Below, one piece after another: positions 1 through 8,358 of a DNA stretch of 64,000 nucleotides. The DNA is taken from assembly GCA_035252115.1 (NCBI GenBank), contig DATFDJ010000194.1:1-64000 (forward strand). Direction: 5' to 3'. Below the pieces are notes generated by a model. The model did no database searches. It was not told where the DNA came from and saw only the letters and a list, made by a program, of their open reading frames with translations. The DNA is from Nitrospira_C sp035252115. GTDB taxonomy: Bacteria > Nitrospirota > Nitrospiria > Nitrospirales > Nitrospiraceae. Both the position numbers and the translations under genes were made by a program. How positions within the stretch are numbered: position 1 is the first letter of the stretch; each line of letters starts with the position of its first letter.

Positions 1-140
1 CACGACCCTTAGTCAAACCAGCGGCGACGCACCCGTGGAATCGGTTCGGCACCTTCGCGCACCGGCGGCCTCCAGAGGCGATCCTCTAACCGGACATTTC
101 TATTGTGGCAAGAAGCGGACATTTCTAAAGTGGGTGGACA
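1..140. mobile_element. possible end of an insertion sequence, cut by the window edge
   Basis: Two near-identical copies of a motif beginning CGGACATTTCTA lie at 91-108 and 116-133, followed by GTGGACA ending at about 140. Read on the minus strand this gives a TGTCCAC terminus followed by repeated AGAAATGTCCG boxes. That arrangement resembles the multiple terminal repeats of some integrase-type (IS21/IS481-like) elements. An open frame reading rightwards ends at TAA 87-89 and could be the tail of a transposase lying outside the window, but nothing in it is recognisable. No matching right-hand end or target duplication can be seen, so this is a tentative call. Confidence 0.35.
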
Positions 141-223
141 TAAGCTCGAACCTTGGAATCTCGGGACGTCCGATCCGCCTCTCGGCCATCGCATCCTCGC
201 AGGGTATGTTAAGCTGCGCAGCC

Positions 224-868
224 ATGAAGCTGTGTCCGCAATGCCGTCAACAAAACCAGGACGACTCTCGCTTCTGTTATCAATGCGGAACACATCTCTC
301 CGAGAGCGGAGGGGCGGCGATTGTATCGCCCACTGAGTTCGTTCACGCGGATGACGACCTCTGGCGGGAATTCATCGGCCCAAACGCCGACCGTTATCTC
401 GAACGATTCAAGAAATTCGGGTCGGAGCAGGCACCGAAGTTCTCTTTGACTTGGAACTGGTCGGCGTTCTTGCTCTTCGCGAACTGTTTCCTGTGGTTTC
501 TCTACCGAAAAATGTATCTGTATGCCTTGGTGTATGCGATTGGGCCGGCTGTATCGGTTTATCTGACCGGCGATATCACGGTCGGCATCGTCTGGAGCAT
601 CATGGCCGGCGCGACAGGCAACTATGTGTATTACTGGCATTGCCGAGAGCAGATCGGAGAAATCAAACGGAAAACGGGAAGTGATCACGCCAGACGCGCC
701 TTGGCCGTGAAAGAAGCAGGAGGTGTGCAGTTCTATGTCATTTGGGTCGGTGTGGCGTTCTACCTGGTGCTTTTTATGATGATGGCGAAGATCGCACAAG
801 AGGAACTATCGGACGAACACCGCGTGCCGGCCAAACCGGCAAAACCGGCGGCCTCCACAGTTACGTAG
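224..868 (+). CDS. zinc-ribbon DUF2628-like membrane protein
   Basis: A 214-residue protein of unknown function. It begins with a four-cysteine zinc ribbon (CPQC then CYQC, residues 3-21), the layout of zinc_ribbon_2 domains. An acidic linker follows, then a region resembling DUF2628 (FSLTWNWSAFLLFANCFLWF) with hydrophobic segments near residues 75-95, 95-115 and 120-135, and a final transmembrane helix near 180-200. The ATG at 224 is preferred over upstream codons because it opens directly on the zinc ribbon; the upstream 189 bases in the same frame have no protein-like character. Family membership is by recognition and the function is not known. Confidence 0.8.
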   Translation: MKLCPQCRQQNQDDSRFCYQCGTHLSESGGAAIVSPTEFVHADDDLWREFIGPNADRYLERFKKFGSEQAPKFSLTWNWSAFLLFANCFLWFLYRKMYLYALVYAIGPAVSVYLTGDITVGIVWSIMAGATGNYVYYWHCREQIGEIKRKTGSDHARRALAVKEAGGVQFYVIWVGVAFYLVLFMMMAKIAQEELSDEHRVPAKPAKPAASTVT

Positions 869-907
869 GCCAAGCCGGATGAACTACTGGGTTTTTTGAG
901 CATCGCC

Positions 908-1744
908 CTATGGATCGCCCATCTGAGACCGCTGCCATTTGATCCATTCCTGAAACCAGGCAAAGTCCTGTTCGTACGCCGCTCCCCCGGAATCGCTCAC
1001 TTCTTGTCGTTGTTCCAATTGGGTATAGGTCCGGGGCCAGTTCTTTTGCCACCAGGATTTCAATTCGTCCGAGCTATACGGTTGCCCATTGTGGTTGACA
1101 ATGCCGGCTGCTGTGCACAGCGGAGCCACCAGCGGCCAATAGCGGTCCTTTCCAAGTCCGAGGCTTCGACAGTGCTCCCGGAGGAGAAACACCACCCAGA
1201 GTTCGGCGCTGTGCTTCTTGTTGTGTTTGAACGGCTGGGTTTGGCGCAGCGGCACGGGGTCGAAGATTTTCACGATCGACGTATAATCAGGACCGCCGTA
1301 CGTTCCGGCTGCCTCGGCGATACCTTCGATGATGTTGCCCAATTCCAATTCAATGACCGGTGAGGGGCCGTCCCGCTTCCCCGGCAAGGAGTCGGCCAGA
1401 GGGCTCGGTGCGGCAAGTAGCTCGATAAGGGGCTTCAGTTCGCGCAACCTGGCTGCCGCCGTCCTCAAAATGTGTTCCGATTCCAGCCAATAGTCCGGAT
1501 CGTTCTTCGTGAGACGCTCCCGCCCCGGGGGCGGGAGCACGGTGGGGACCCAATAGCGCATGAGCACGAAGAGAATATAGTCGACCTGCCCTCCAAATTG
1601 GGCGATCCGTTGAAGATGTCCGGCGCTCCGCACCGCGTCGAAATACGATCGCGCACGGTCGGCGACATTCAGACGCTCGGCCATGCTCATCCACCAGGCT
1701 TCGAGCGCGGGCCAGTCGATCGTGGAAGGCGGTGGCATGCTCAT
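908..1744 (-). CDS. hypothetical protein, 278 aa
   Basis: Not recognised. The 278-residue product is soluble, rich in Trp and Arg, with no signal peptide and no transmembrane helix. It contains a predicted helical N-terminal half (WPALEAWWMSMAERLN) and a Trp-rich C-terminus (YEQDFAWFQEWIKW). It stands alone between a zinc-ribbon membrane gene on the plus strand and gpmA, with its start about 170 bases from gpmA. Length and codon usage match the neighbours and the opposite frames are fragmented, so it is probably a real gene of the lineage. Confidence 0.65.
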   Translation of the reverse strand: MSMPPPSTIDWPALEAWWMSMAERLNVADRARSYFDAVRSAGHLQRIAQFGGQVDYILFVLMRYWVPTVLPPPGRERLTKNDPDYWLESEHILRTAAARLRELKPLIELLAAPSPLADSLPGKRDGPSPVIELELGNIIEGIAEAAGTYGGPDYTSIVKIFDPVPLRQTQPFKHNKKHSAELWVVFLLREHCRSLGLGKDRYWPLVAPLCTAAGIVNHNGQPYSSDELKSWWQKNWPRTYTQLEQRQEVSDSGGAAYEQDFAWFQEWIKWQRSQMGDP

Positions 1745-1911
1745 AGGAGCAAGGTGGTCGGCAAATCGTGCGGCATGGTACTGCGGTACTGGAGGGAAAG
1801 CAACGCGTGACCTGTCAGAATGCTTGCCGGCTCGTTCAATTTTCCCCTTTGACTTACGAAGTCATTCCAGTATTCTTGCTCCGATTCATTGATACATAGG
1901 AGGATTCGTTC

Positions 1912-2517
1912 ATGGGTCGGCTGGTGCTGTTGCGTCACGGGGAATCGCAATGGAATCTCGAGAACCGGTTTACCGGTTGGGTCGACGTGCCGTTGTCGCC
2001 CCGCGGCGTTCAGGAAGCGCGCAACGCGGGGGAGAAGCTGCGTAGTTTCACATTCGATCGTGCCTTTACCTCCGTGCTGACGAGAGCCAATGACACGCTC
2101 CGACTGGCACTCGAGACCATAGGCCAGACGAATATTCCCATCGAAAAAGACAAGGCGTTGAACGAACGAATGTACGGAGAGCTCCAAGGGTTGAACAAGG
2201 CGGAAACCGCCAAGAAGTATGGAGAGGACCAGGTGAAGGTTTGGCGCCGCAGTTACGATGTCCGCCCGCCCGGCGGAGAGAGTCTGAAAGATACCGCCGA
2301 ACGCGTGCTGCCCTACTATGAGACGATGATCAAACCGTACGTGTTAAAGGGAGAAACGATTCTCATTGCCGCTCACGGCAACAGCTTGCGGGCTCTCGTC
2401 ATGGAATTGGAGGGGCTCTCGAAAGAGCAGGTGTTGGAGCTCAACATCCCAACCGGCGCTCCCTTGCTCTACGAGGTGGACGGCTCGGGGCAGGTGCTGA
2501 ATCATCGATACCTGTGA
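1912..2517 (+). CDS. gpmA: 2,3-bisphosphoglycerate-dependent phosphoglycerate mutase
   Basis: Interconverts 2- and 3-phosphoglycerate in glycolysis and gluconeogenesis through a phosphohistidine. The histidine phosphatase signature LLRHGESQWN is at residues 6-15 (catalytic His9), the acid/base Glu is in NERMYGELQG (Glu90), and the second histidine is His155 in AAHGNSLRAL. At 201 residues it is shorter than the roughly 230-250 of E. coli-type GpmA, although the dPGM-specific motif NERMYGELQG argues against a generic phosphatase. AGGAGG at about 1899-1904 supports the start at 1912. It ends 9 bases from the convergent ATP-grasp gene. Confidence 0.92.
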   Translation: MGRLVLLRHGESQWNLENRFTGWVDVPLSPRGVQEARNAGEKLRSFTFDRAFTSVLTRANDTLRLALETIGQTNIPIEKDKALNERMYGELQGLNKAETAKKYGEDQVKVWRRSYDVRPPGGESLKDTAERVLPYYETMIKPYVLKGETILIAAHGNSLRALVMELEGLSKEQVLELNIPTGAPLLYEVDGSGQVLNHRYL

Positions 2518-2526
2518 GTCGGCAGC

Positions 2527-3549
2527 TTAGGCGATCTTAGCCGGCCGCCACCGGAGTCCGATGTTCAGCAGTTCCTGGAGCAGCTCCTTGTAGGGATATC
2601 CGAATTTTTGCGCCGAATCGGCAAAGTCCTCGTCTTGCGCGATCTGCGGATTGGGATTGGCTTCCAAGACATGCAGGTGTCCCGTGTCATCCATCCGCAA
2701 ATCGATACGCGCATACCCACTCAGGCCGAGCGCACGATAAACGCGCTTGGCCAAATGCTGAATCTCTTCCGCCTTGCCGTCCGGTAGATTTTTCGCTTCC
2801 CTGGACGTGATGCCGTACTTGTCTTGATATTTGCGGCTCCATTTGACTCGTTCGGTGGCGATTCGCCGGGCATCCTCGGGAAGTTTGTCCATGAGTAGTT
2901 CCCATACCGGTAACACGTGTAGATGCCCGTTGCCCAGAACCCCGACGTAGAGTTCCCGCCCTTCGATGTAGCGCTCGATCAGTGCGGCGGTTCCCACGCT
3001 TTGATGAATGAACGCGACGCGTTCTTTTAATTTGTCGTCATCCTGCACGATCGACGCTTGCGAAATGCCGAGCGAGGCTTCTTCCGTCGCTGATTTCACG
3101 ATCAGCGGAAACGGCAGCCACTTGGGTCGCTTCACCAAGCGGCCTTGCGGGACCATGATGAAATCGGGAAACGGGATGCGGTGGAAGGAAAAGATTTTCT
3201 TCGACAGCACCTTATCGCGGGCAAGCATGAGCCCGCGCGGGTTACAGCCCGTATACGGAACGCGAAGAAGCTCGAGATACGACACGACGTTTTGATCGTA
3301 CACCGCCACTCCGTCGAATTCTTCGAGCAGATTGAAGGCAATGTGCGGTTTCCATTCTTCGATGGCGGTCCGGATGACGCCGAGATCGCTCTTCACTCCA
3401 AGCGGAAGCGCCTCATGTCCCAGCTTTCGCAGCGTCGTGACGACGTCGAACTCCGTCCTCCATTCCACGTTGTTGAGATCCTGTCCGTTCAGTTGTTCGG
3501 GGGGAACCAAATCTTTGTGCATCAGGACGAGGACTCGAAGCCGTCTCAT
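2527..3549 (-). CDS. D-Ala-D-Ala ligase-like ATP-grasp protein
   Basis: A 340-residue ATP-grasp enzyme of the D-alanine-D-alanine ligase type, expected to join a carboxylate to an amine using ATP through an acyl phosphate. Visible features are the N-terminal nucleotide-binding fold (LRVLVLMHKDL), the central ATP-grasp (PLIVKSATEEASLGI, and the hinge ALIERYIEGRELYVGV), and the metal-binding C-terminus ending LEANPNPQIAQDEDFA, where Glu and Asn coordinate magnesium. It is probably not the cell-wall Ddl: it lacks mur neighbours and its start overlaps the stop of a zinc metallopeptidase by four bases (ATGA). The substrate is unknown. Confidence 0.82.
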   Translation of the reverse strand: MRRLRVLVLMHKDLVPPEQLNGQDLNNVEWRTEFDVVTTLRKLGHEALPLGVKSDLGVIRTAIEEWKPHIAFNLLEEFDGVAVYDQNVVSYLELLRVPYTGCNPRGLMLARDKVLSKKIFSFHRIPFPDFIMVPQGRLVKRPKWLPFPLIVKSATEEASLGISQASIVQDDDKLKERVAFIHQSVGTAALIERYIEGRELYVGVLGNGHLHVLPVWELLMDKLPEDARRIATERVKWSRKYQDKYGITSREAKNLPDGKAEEIQHLAKRVYRALGLSGYARIDLRMDDTGHLHVLEANPNPQIAQDEDFADSAQKFGYPYKELLQELLNIGLRWRPAKIA

Positions 3550-4565
3550 ACGGCCACCTTATGCCGTCCGCTGCGAAGATAGGTCATGGTATGGACGGTC
3601 AATAGTATCGTGAAGTCCAGTTTCGCTCGTTCTTCCGGCACGGGCAGGCGCAAGCCGAGCTCGCGGCACCGTTGAATCATGTCCTCGAGAACTTGATCGA
3701 TCGTGTACTGATATTCACCGGTCCACGCAGCCACTTTTCGGCGGACTTCTTTGCGAAATCGATTGAGAAAGGTCGCCGCAGCCATCTTCTCCGCATGAGC
3801 AGGAGCATCCGAGAACAGGCGCTTCAGATCCGGGTCGTAGAACGACGGCCGCTCGATGCCGTAGTGAGTTCGTTTTCGCTCATAATGTTCCCGGAGAGTC
3901 TTCTTCAACACCGGCAGAGGATCGATCTCTTCCGTCGTGGCGACCTTCGGCGGTACATCGGCCAGACCTTTCATCAACTCATCCATGTAGTGCAACTTCT
4001 TCAGCACGGGCCAGTCCCTGTAGCGATCGGCCCATGCTGAATCAGGCGTCAGCCAGACGGCGAAGGTTTCGGCGAAATCTTCGTCCGGATGGCTCTGCGC
4101 ATACCAGACATCGAGATGCCGGACAAAGCTCCGGCTGTAGGGACGCGGCCGATAGTACTGAGGGTACGGCTGAGACGATTTCCCGAAAATCTGCTGCCGG
4201 TTCCGGAGGCGACGAATCCGGTAGGCGTTTTCGATGGCATGGCCCGCTTCGTGGCGGAGGATGCGCATACACCATTCCGGCGTTCCTCCTTCGACTTCCA
4301 GCATCTGGGACAGCTCGAGCTTGGCTAGCCGGGGATGCGCCAGGTAGAACGGCACCGCGATGCCGGGGATTCCATCGGGCGTGAACCATTCGTTCGAGAT
4401 CCAGAAATGTGGACGGAACGCGAGGCGCTTCGCTTGGAGTTCGCCATACAACTGATCGATGTGTTTGGACAGGAATCCGTTTTCCAGCGTGACGCCCAGC
4501 CGACACATGGGGAGGTCAAGAAGCTTCTCATCCGACCATGAAGCCCATTCCGGTTCCTGTGGCAT
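3546..4565 (-). CDS. putative zinc-binding metallopeptidase (Peptidase_Mx type)
   Basis: Predicted zinc peptidase with the signature HEAGHAIENAYRIRR, giving a HExxH zinc site, followed about 55 residues later by the acidic motif DEDFAETFAVWL that probably supplies the third ligand. This arrangement matches the family annotated as putative zinc-binding metallopeptidase (PF15887-like). The chosen ATG gives 339 residues and begins just before WASWSDEKLL, where the conserved part begins; the open frame continues to 4808 and includes a hydrophobic stretch, so an N-terminal membrane anchor cannot be excluded. No good ribosome binding site is seen for any start. It overlaps the downstream ATP-grasp gene by ATGA, implying coupled translation. 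Confidence 0.72.
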   Translation of the reverse strand: MPQEPEWASWSDEKLLDLPMCRLGVTLENGFLSKHIDQLYGELQAKRLAFRPHFWISNEWFTPDGIPGIAVPFYLAHPRLAKLELSQMLEVEGGTPEWCMRILRHEAGHAIENAYRIRRLRNRQQIFGKSSQPYPQYYRPRPYSRSFVRHLDVWYAQSHPDEDFAETFAVWLTPDSAWADRYRDWPVLKKLHYMDELMKGLADVPPKVATTEEIDPLPVLKKTLREHYERKRTHYGIERPSFYDPDLKRLFSDAPAHAEKMAAATFLNRFRKEVRRKVAAWTGEYQYTIDQVLEDMIQRCRELGLRLPVPEERAKLDFTILLTVHTMTYLRSGRHKVAV

Positions 4566-4828
4566 TTTGTCGGAAGATCCAAGAACATGAGCGGCATTCG
4601 ATCGCTGCATAGAGGATGGAAGGAATACGAGCCATCCGGTGCTGACCAGAATATAGCCCGCCTCAGCAGTCCATGCAACTTTCACTAGGAAATTAAAACG
4701 AGAGTCGTGCACGCCTGCGGCGCGCGACCGCCATCCCATAAGCCGCGGGCAACCACGGCACTGGATCGACAGGCCGGAAGAGGACCGCGTACAATGGATT
4801 TTCCACATTCCTCAATTCGATACGTATC

Positions 4829-5668
4829 ATGCCGAAGCTGGACGATGCGACAGAGCAACTTCAAACCCGCCTACTGCGGCAGGTGGGCCAAGTGATCGCC
4901 GGCTACAATCTCATCGAGAACGGCGACAAGATCATGGTGTGTGTGTCGGGAGGAAAGGACAGCTATGCCTTACTGGATCTCTTGCTCGTTCTACAGAAGA
5001 GAGCCCCGATTCGCTTCGATCTCGTGGCTGTGAATCTGGATCAGAAACAGCCCGGTTTTCCCGCCCATGTGCTGCCTGAATATCTAACTTCAATCGGCAT
5101 TCCGTTTCGCATAGAAGAGCGGGATACGTATTCCATTGTGAAGCGACTGACCCCGGAAGGACACACGACATGCTCGCTGTGTTCACGATTGCGTCGCGGT
5201 CATTTGTATCGCGTGGCAGGCGAGCTGGGAGCGACAAAAATCGCGCTGGGTCACCACCGGGATGACATCCTCGAAACATTATTGCTGAACTTGTTGTTTA
5301 CCGGAAAACTCAAAACGATGCCCCCTAAGCTGCGCTCCAAAGACGGGCGGCACATGGTGATCCGACCTCTCGCCGCCGTACGAGAATCGGATCTGACCCG
5401 TTACGCCGAACTCCGCGCCTTTCCGATCATTCCTTGCGATCTCTGTGGGTCCCAAGAGGATCTGAGGCGTAAAGACGTGAAGCGCTTCCTCTACGAATGG
5501 GATCGACGAGCTCCGGGTTGCAAAGACAGCATGTTCGCGGCGTTGTCCAATGTGGCTCCCTCACTATTGCTCGACACACGCCTTTTCGATTTTCTGTCTC
5601 TCCAGGCTGGAGCCGACGCTGGCGGACACGAAGACGCCTGGCTGGACTACGACGCCGAACCGGCCTGA
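4829..5668 (+). CDS. ttcA: tRNA-cytidine(32) 2-sulfurtransferase
   Basis: Thiolates cytidine 32 of certain tRNAs. The 279-residue protein has the ATP pyrophosphatase PP-loop SGGKDS at residues 40-45. Cys115 and Cys118 (CSLC) are candidate iron-sulfur cluster ligands, with further cysteines at 203 and 206 (CDLC). The motif LGHHRDDILETLLLNL is typical of the TtcA/TilS/CTU family, and the paired CxxC motifs favour TtcA over TilS. It is divergent from the metallopeptidase gene and is followed 10 bases later by a small membrane-anchored gene on the same strand. Confidence 0.9.
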   Translation: MPKLDDATEQLQTRLLRQVGQVIAGYNLIENGDKIMVCVSGGKDSYALLDLLLVLQKRAPIRFDLVAVNLDQKQPGFPAHVLPEYLTSIGIPFRIEERDTYSIVKRLTPEGHTTCSLCSRLRRGHLYRVAGELGATKIALGHHRDDILETLLLNLLFTGKLKTMPPKLRSKDGRHMVIRPLAAVRESDLTRYAELRAFPIIPCDLCGSQEDLRRKDVKRFLYEWDRRAPGCKDSMFAALSNVAPSLLLDTRLFDFLSLQAGADAGGHEDAWLDYDAEPA

Positions 5669-5677
5669 TCCCTCCCC

Positions 5678-6097
5678 ATGGATAAGGATCACCATCCCGA
5701 TCCAGGTCCGCCGCTCTGGTCGATTGGCTTTGCCGTCGCCATCATGCTTGGAGCGCCACTGTTGATCTATTCCATCTCCCCGGCCGGCCCGATTCGCGAA
5801 GGCGATACGATCTTCGTTCAGGGACCGAGCAAAGTTCCCCTCGCGAATCCGCTGCTCTACGAAAGCGCCCGCTTTGAGGGAACCTGCCTACTTGACCCAC
5901 AAGACCCGTTGATCGTGATGCAGAAGCCGACTGGTCGTCCTGATGGGTTGGTTCTGGCGAAGGTTCAAGGCAAGACGGTCATGGAATGGCCGTTCTGTCC
6001 GCCGCAAGCCGAGGTCTTGTTATCGCTCGGTCAACTTACGCAAGAGTCCGAATTCTGGATGGACGTCAAGACCCGGTTCTTCAACTTATTTCAATGA
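5678..6097 (+). CDS. hypothetical single-pass membrane protein
   Basis: Not recognised. The 139-residue product has a short charged N-terminus, one hydrophobic segment at about residues 13-34 (signal anchor), and an outside domain with two cysteines that could form a disulfide (ARFEGTCLLDPQD and EWPFCPPQAE). It starts 10 bases after ttcA and is probably co-transcribed with it. Nothing indicates a role in tRNA modification. Confidence 0.62.
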   Translation: MDKDHHPDPGPPLWSIGFAVAIMLGAPLLIYSISPAGPIREGDTIFVQGPSKVPLANPLLYESARFEGTCLLDPQDPLIVMQKPTGRPDGLVLAKVQGKTVMEWPFCPPQAEVLLSLGQLTQESEFWMDVKTRFFNLFQ

Positions 6098-6108
6098 AAT
6101 GGAAAGCT

Positions 6109-6651
6109 TCAGACTGACGATTTCAGTCTGGCGATAAACTGCTTTCGGAATTTGATGACTTTCGGAGATATTACAGCGGTACAGTATCCCTGGTATGGAT
6201 TACGCGAAAAATATTGTTGGTGGTATGGCTCGGCCTCGTACCATGTCTTGGCCGGCACGACCTGGGTGACAATGGGATTGGCATAGAGGTGTTCTTCAGT
6301 CAAGGCTGCAATGGCCGCTTCAGCGGATTCTTTTTGGTCGGGCGAATGATAAAAGATCGCCGATCGGTATTGTGTTCCGACGTCGTGTCCTTGGCGATTG
6401 AGCGTCGTGGGATCATGAATCGCAAAAAAGACGTCCAGCAGATCTCGATAGCCAATCACTCCTGGATCGAATACGATCCGTACCGCTTCGGCATGACCCG
6501 TTTCCCCTCCGCATACAGATTCGTAAGTGGGATTATCCGTTTCCCCGCCGGTATACCCTGACTCCACAGAGTTCACGCCCTTTAATTGATCGTAGACCGC
6601 CTCGAGACACCAAAAACATCCACCCGCCAGCGTGGCTATCTCCTGCTTCAT
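6109..6651 (-). CDS. msrA: peptide-methionine (S)-S-oxide reductase
   Basis: Repairs methionine-S-sulfoxide in proteins, with reducing power from thioredoxin. The 180-residue protein carries the catalytic motif GGCFWC at residues 10-15, with the nucleophile Cys12, followed by the family signatures GYTGG, GHAEAVRIVFDP and YRSAIFYHSPDQ, and ends with YHQQYFSRNPYQGYC, whose terminal cysteine could resolve the sulfenic acid. It is a single-domain MsrA with no MsrB fusion or neighbour. Its 3' end converges on the small membrane gene ending at 6097. A short inverted repeat (CAGACTGA, 6110-6130) lies over its stop. Confidence 0.95.
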   Translation of the reverse strand: MKQEIATLAGGCFWCLEAVYDQLKGVNSVESGYTGGETDNPTYESVCGGETGHAEAVRIVFDPGVIGYRDLLDVFFAIHDPTTLNRQGHDVGTQYRSAIFYHSPDQKESAEAAIAALTEEHLYANPIVTQVVPAKTWYEAEPYHQQYFSRNPYQGYCTAVISPKVIKFRKQFIARLKSSV

Positions 6652-6786
6652 CCCTGCTCCTTCGGATTCAAACTGCCTGATTGCCGAACAGCATCAACCG
6701 ACTCTTTATACTTATACCATGACGGAGGAAATGGCTCGACTCGGTCGAAACGGCAGGCTCACTCTTAAGAAAGATCGGAGAAACAG

Positions 6787-7146
6787 CTATGCAGGCTGTT
6801 CTGCGGAGAGATGCGCAATTACCTGTTTCAGCTTCACTTGCTCATCCGATCGGATCGAGGTGAATTCCAGTCCGAATGTTTTTCCTCTGATCCAACGGAC
6901 CTGCGCTTCATCAATGCGCAGAGGCCAGTTCAGTCCTGGAGCATAGATACGACATTCAAATGTCGCCCCGATGACAACGACCTGTTCAGTTTCGATACGA
7001 CAGCCCCCATCGGACAAATCCAGCGTTTTGCCCTGTCCTTCGCGTTGACCGCCGGAAAATGTGCTTCGAAACTGAGCGGTGAATCGCGGCTGTTTTCGTT
7101 TCTCGACACGCCGGTCATCTCTCACAGCTTGTGTTGTCTTGCCCAT
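6787..7146 (-). CDS. PilZ domain protein
   Basis: A 119-residue protein consisting of a single PilZ domain, the common c-di-GMP receptor. The binding signatures are visible: a basic RxxxR-type N-terminal motif (RKQPR, residues 17-21) and the DxSxxG-type motif DLSDGG near residue 43. The rest is the beta-barrel ending in an amphipathic helix. It probably couples second-messenger level to an unknown target; the window also encodes a diguanylate cyclase at 61171 and a second PilZ protein at 59557. It is separated from the upstream pal gene by a strong terminator, so it needs its own promoter. Confidence 0.8.
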   Translation of the reverse strand: MGKTTQAVRDDRRVEKRKQPRFTAQFRSTFSGGQREGQGKTLDLSDGGCRIETEQVVVIGATFECRIYAPGLNWPLRIDEAQVRWIRGKTFGLEFTSIRSDEQVKLKQVIAHLSAEQPA

Positions 7147-7195
7147 GCTTTGCCTTCCATACGAAAGGGTAAGTTTGTGTTCTATTGTTCCGGAA

Positions 7196-7232
7196 AGAAA
7201 AACCCCGGCGCCTTGCTAGAGCACGCCGGGGG
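7196..7232 (-). terminator. rho-independent terminator of pal
   Basis: On the minus strand CCCCGGCG and CGCCGGGG (arms at 7224-7231 and 7203-7210) form an 8 bp GC-rich stem followed by a run of T (complement of 7198-7202). It lies 24 bases downstream of the pal stop codon. Confidence 0.8.
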
Positions 7233-7254
7233 CCGGGTGGATTTCTGGAATGCG

Positions 7255-8004
7255 CTAATTCTTGACCTTCAGCAACACGTGATCGCGCCGATTTTGTTGA
7301 TAGCAGGTTTCGTCGTGGTCCATGCAGAATGGGCGTTCCTTGCCGTAAGACACAGTGGCAACTTGCTTCGGACTGACGCCCACCTCGATGAGATAGGCGC
7401 GGGCACTCTTCGCTCGCTTATCCCCCAGAACCACATTGTAGTCGGTCGTTCCTCTCTCATCACAATGTCCCTCAACCTTCATCACGGCGCCGGGATGATC
7501 CTTAAGCCAGGCGGCATCGTGATTCAACGCCCGCATCGCGGTTTCTGTGAGAACCCACTGATCGTAGCCGAAGAAGACATCTTGGAGGCCGGCTTCAATG
7601 GCAGCTTTTTCTTCTTTCGTCAATTCGGCTCGTTGCACTACGTCCATTCCGCTTCCGCTGTACGACTTTGAGGCAATGCTTCCCTGGGTCAGTCGTTCCT
7701 CGGAAGGATTCGAAGAGAATCCACTCAATTCTCTCCCCTGAGATCCTCCCGGAACCATACCGGGGAAGTTAGGATTCACACCTTGCCCTTTCCATTCAGA
7801 CCTGTCAGACATATTTCCACCATCAGATGTCGTCCCTCCACCACTCTTCGAGCCGGGCTGCCCGGCAGCGAGACGATCTTGTGTTGACGTACCATTCTCT
7901 TCTCCTCCGTCTGACTGCAGCCATTTCAGGCTACATCCTTGCCCCATGAATATAATCACGCTCAAACCCGCTATGGCAGCCGATTTACCGATCGTCGGAC
8001 TCAT
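7255..8004 (-). CDS. pal: peptidoglycan-associated lipoprotein (OmpA family)
   Basis: Outer-membrane lipoprotein that tethers the outer membrane to peptidoglycan as part of the Tol-Pal system. The 249-residue precursor has a signal peptide with lipobox MGQGC, so acylation is expected at the Cys at about residue 24. A Ser/Gly-rich linker of roughly 90 residues follows, then the OmpA C-terminal domain (VFFGYDQWVLTETA... VEGHCDERGTTDYNVVLGDKRA... VSYGKERPFC). The diaminopimelate-contacting Asp/Arg in HCDERGT are conserved. No tolABQR genes are adjacent. The linker is longer than in E. coli Pal (173 residues in total). Confidence 0.9.
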   Translation of the reverse strand: MSPTIGKSAAIAGLSVIIFMGQGCSLKWLQSDGGEENGTSTQDRLAAGQPGSKSGGGTTSDGGNMSDRSEWKGQGVNPNFPGMVPGGSQGRELSGFSSNPSEERLTQGSIASKSYSGSGMDVVQRAELTKEEKAAIEAGLQDVFFGYDQWVLTETAMRALNHDAAWLKDHPGAVMKVEGHCDERGTTDYNVVLGDKRAKSARAYLIEVGVSPKQVATVSYGKERPFCMDHDETCYQQNRRDHVLLKVKN

Positions 8005-8178
8005 GACATCCCCCTATCCTTCAGTAGGTGAATCGCTCTGTTAGAGAAACTATAGCACCCAGAATGGAAGGGAGCGTTAATGAGAGGCCAGCGGGAAGTA
8101 ACCAGGGAAATCAATAACTTAATAGAATGACCCAGGAAGCGTGACGTTCGGAGGACTAACCCAAACTCCGGGAAGATG

Positions 8179-8325
8179 CTAAAAATGCGCAGCGCGCCGG
8201 TCGGCCCATCGTACGGGGCGCATGACCGTTCCCAATGCTGCGACAGCGCAGATAATTATCAACATGGTTAGGCCCACGAACAAGAAGAATCCTGCTCGAA
8301 CATCGTGGAGGAAAACGTTGTTCAT
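8179..8325 (-). CDS. tiny membrane protein, 48 aa
   Basis: A 48-codon ORF preceded by a near-perfect Shine-Dalgarno sequence (AAGGAGGT, complement of about 8329-8336) four or five bases from its ATG. The product has a short N-terminus (MNNVFLHDVRAG), one strong transmembrane helix at about residues 12-35 (FFLFVGLTMLIIICAVAALG) and a basic tail (MRPVRWADRRAAHF), so an N-out/C-in or hairpin-free single-pass topology is likely. It lies 33 bases downstream of another tiny ORF on the same strand. Function unknown. It is below usual ORF length cut-offs and could easily be missed in an annotation. Confidence 0.6.
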   Translation of the reverse strand: MNNVFLHDVRAGFFLFVGLTMLIIICAVAALGTVMRPVRWADRRAAHF

Positions 8326-8358
8326 GATACCTCCTTCGTCTCCCTCGCCGAAGAACCT

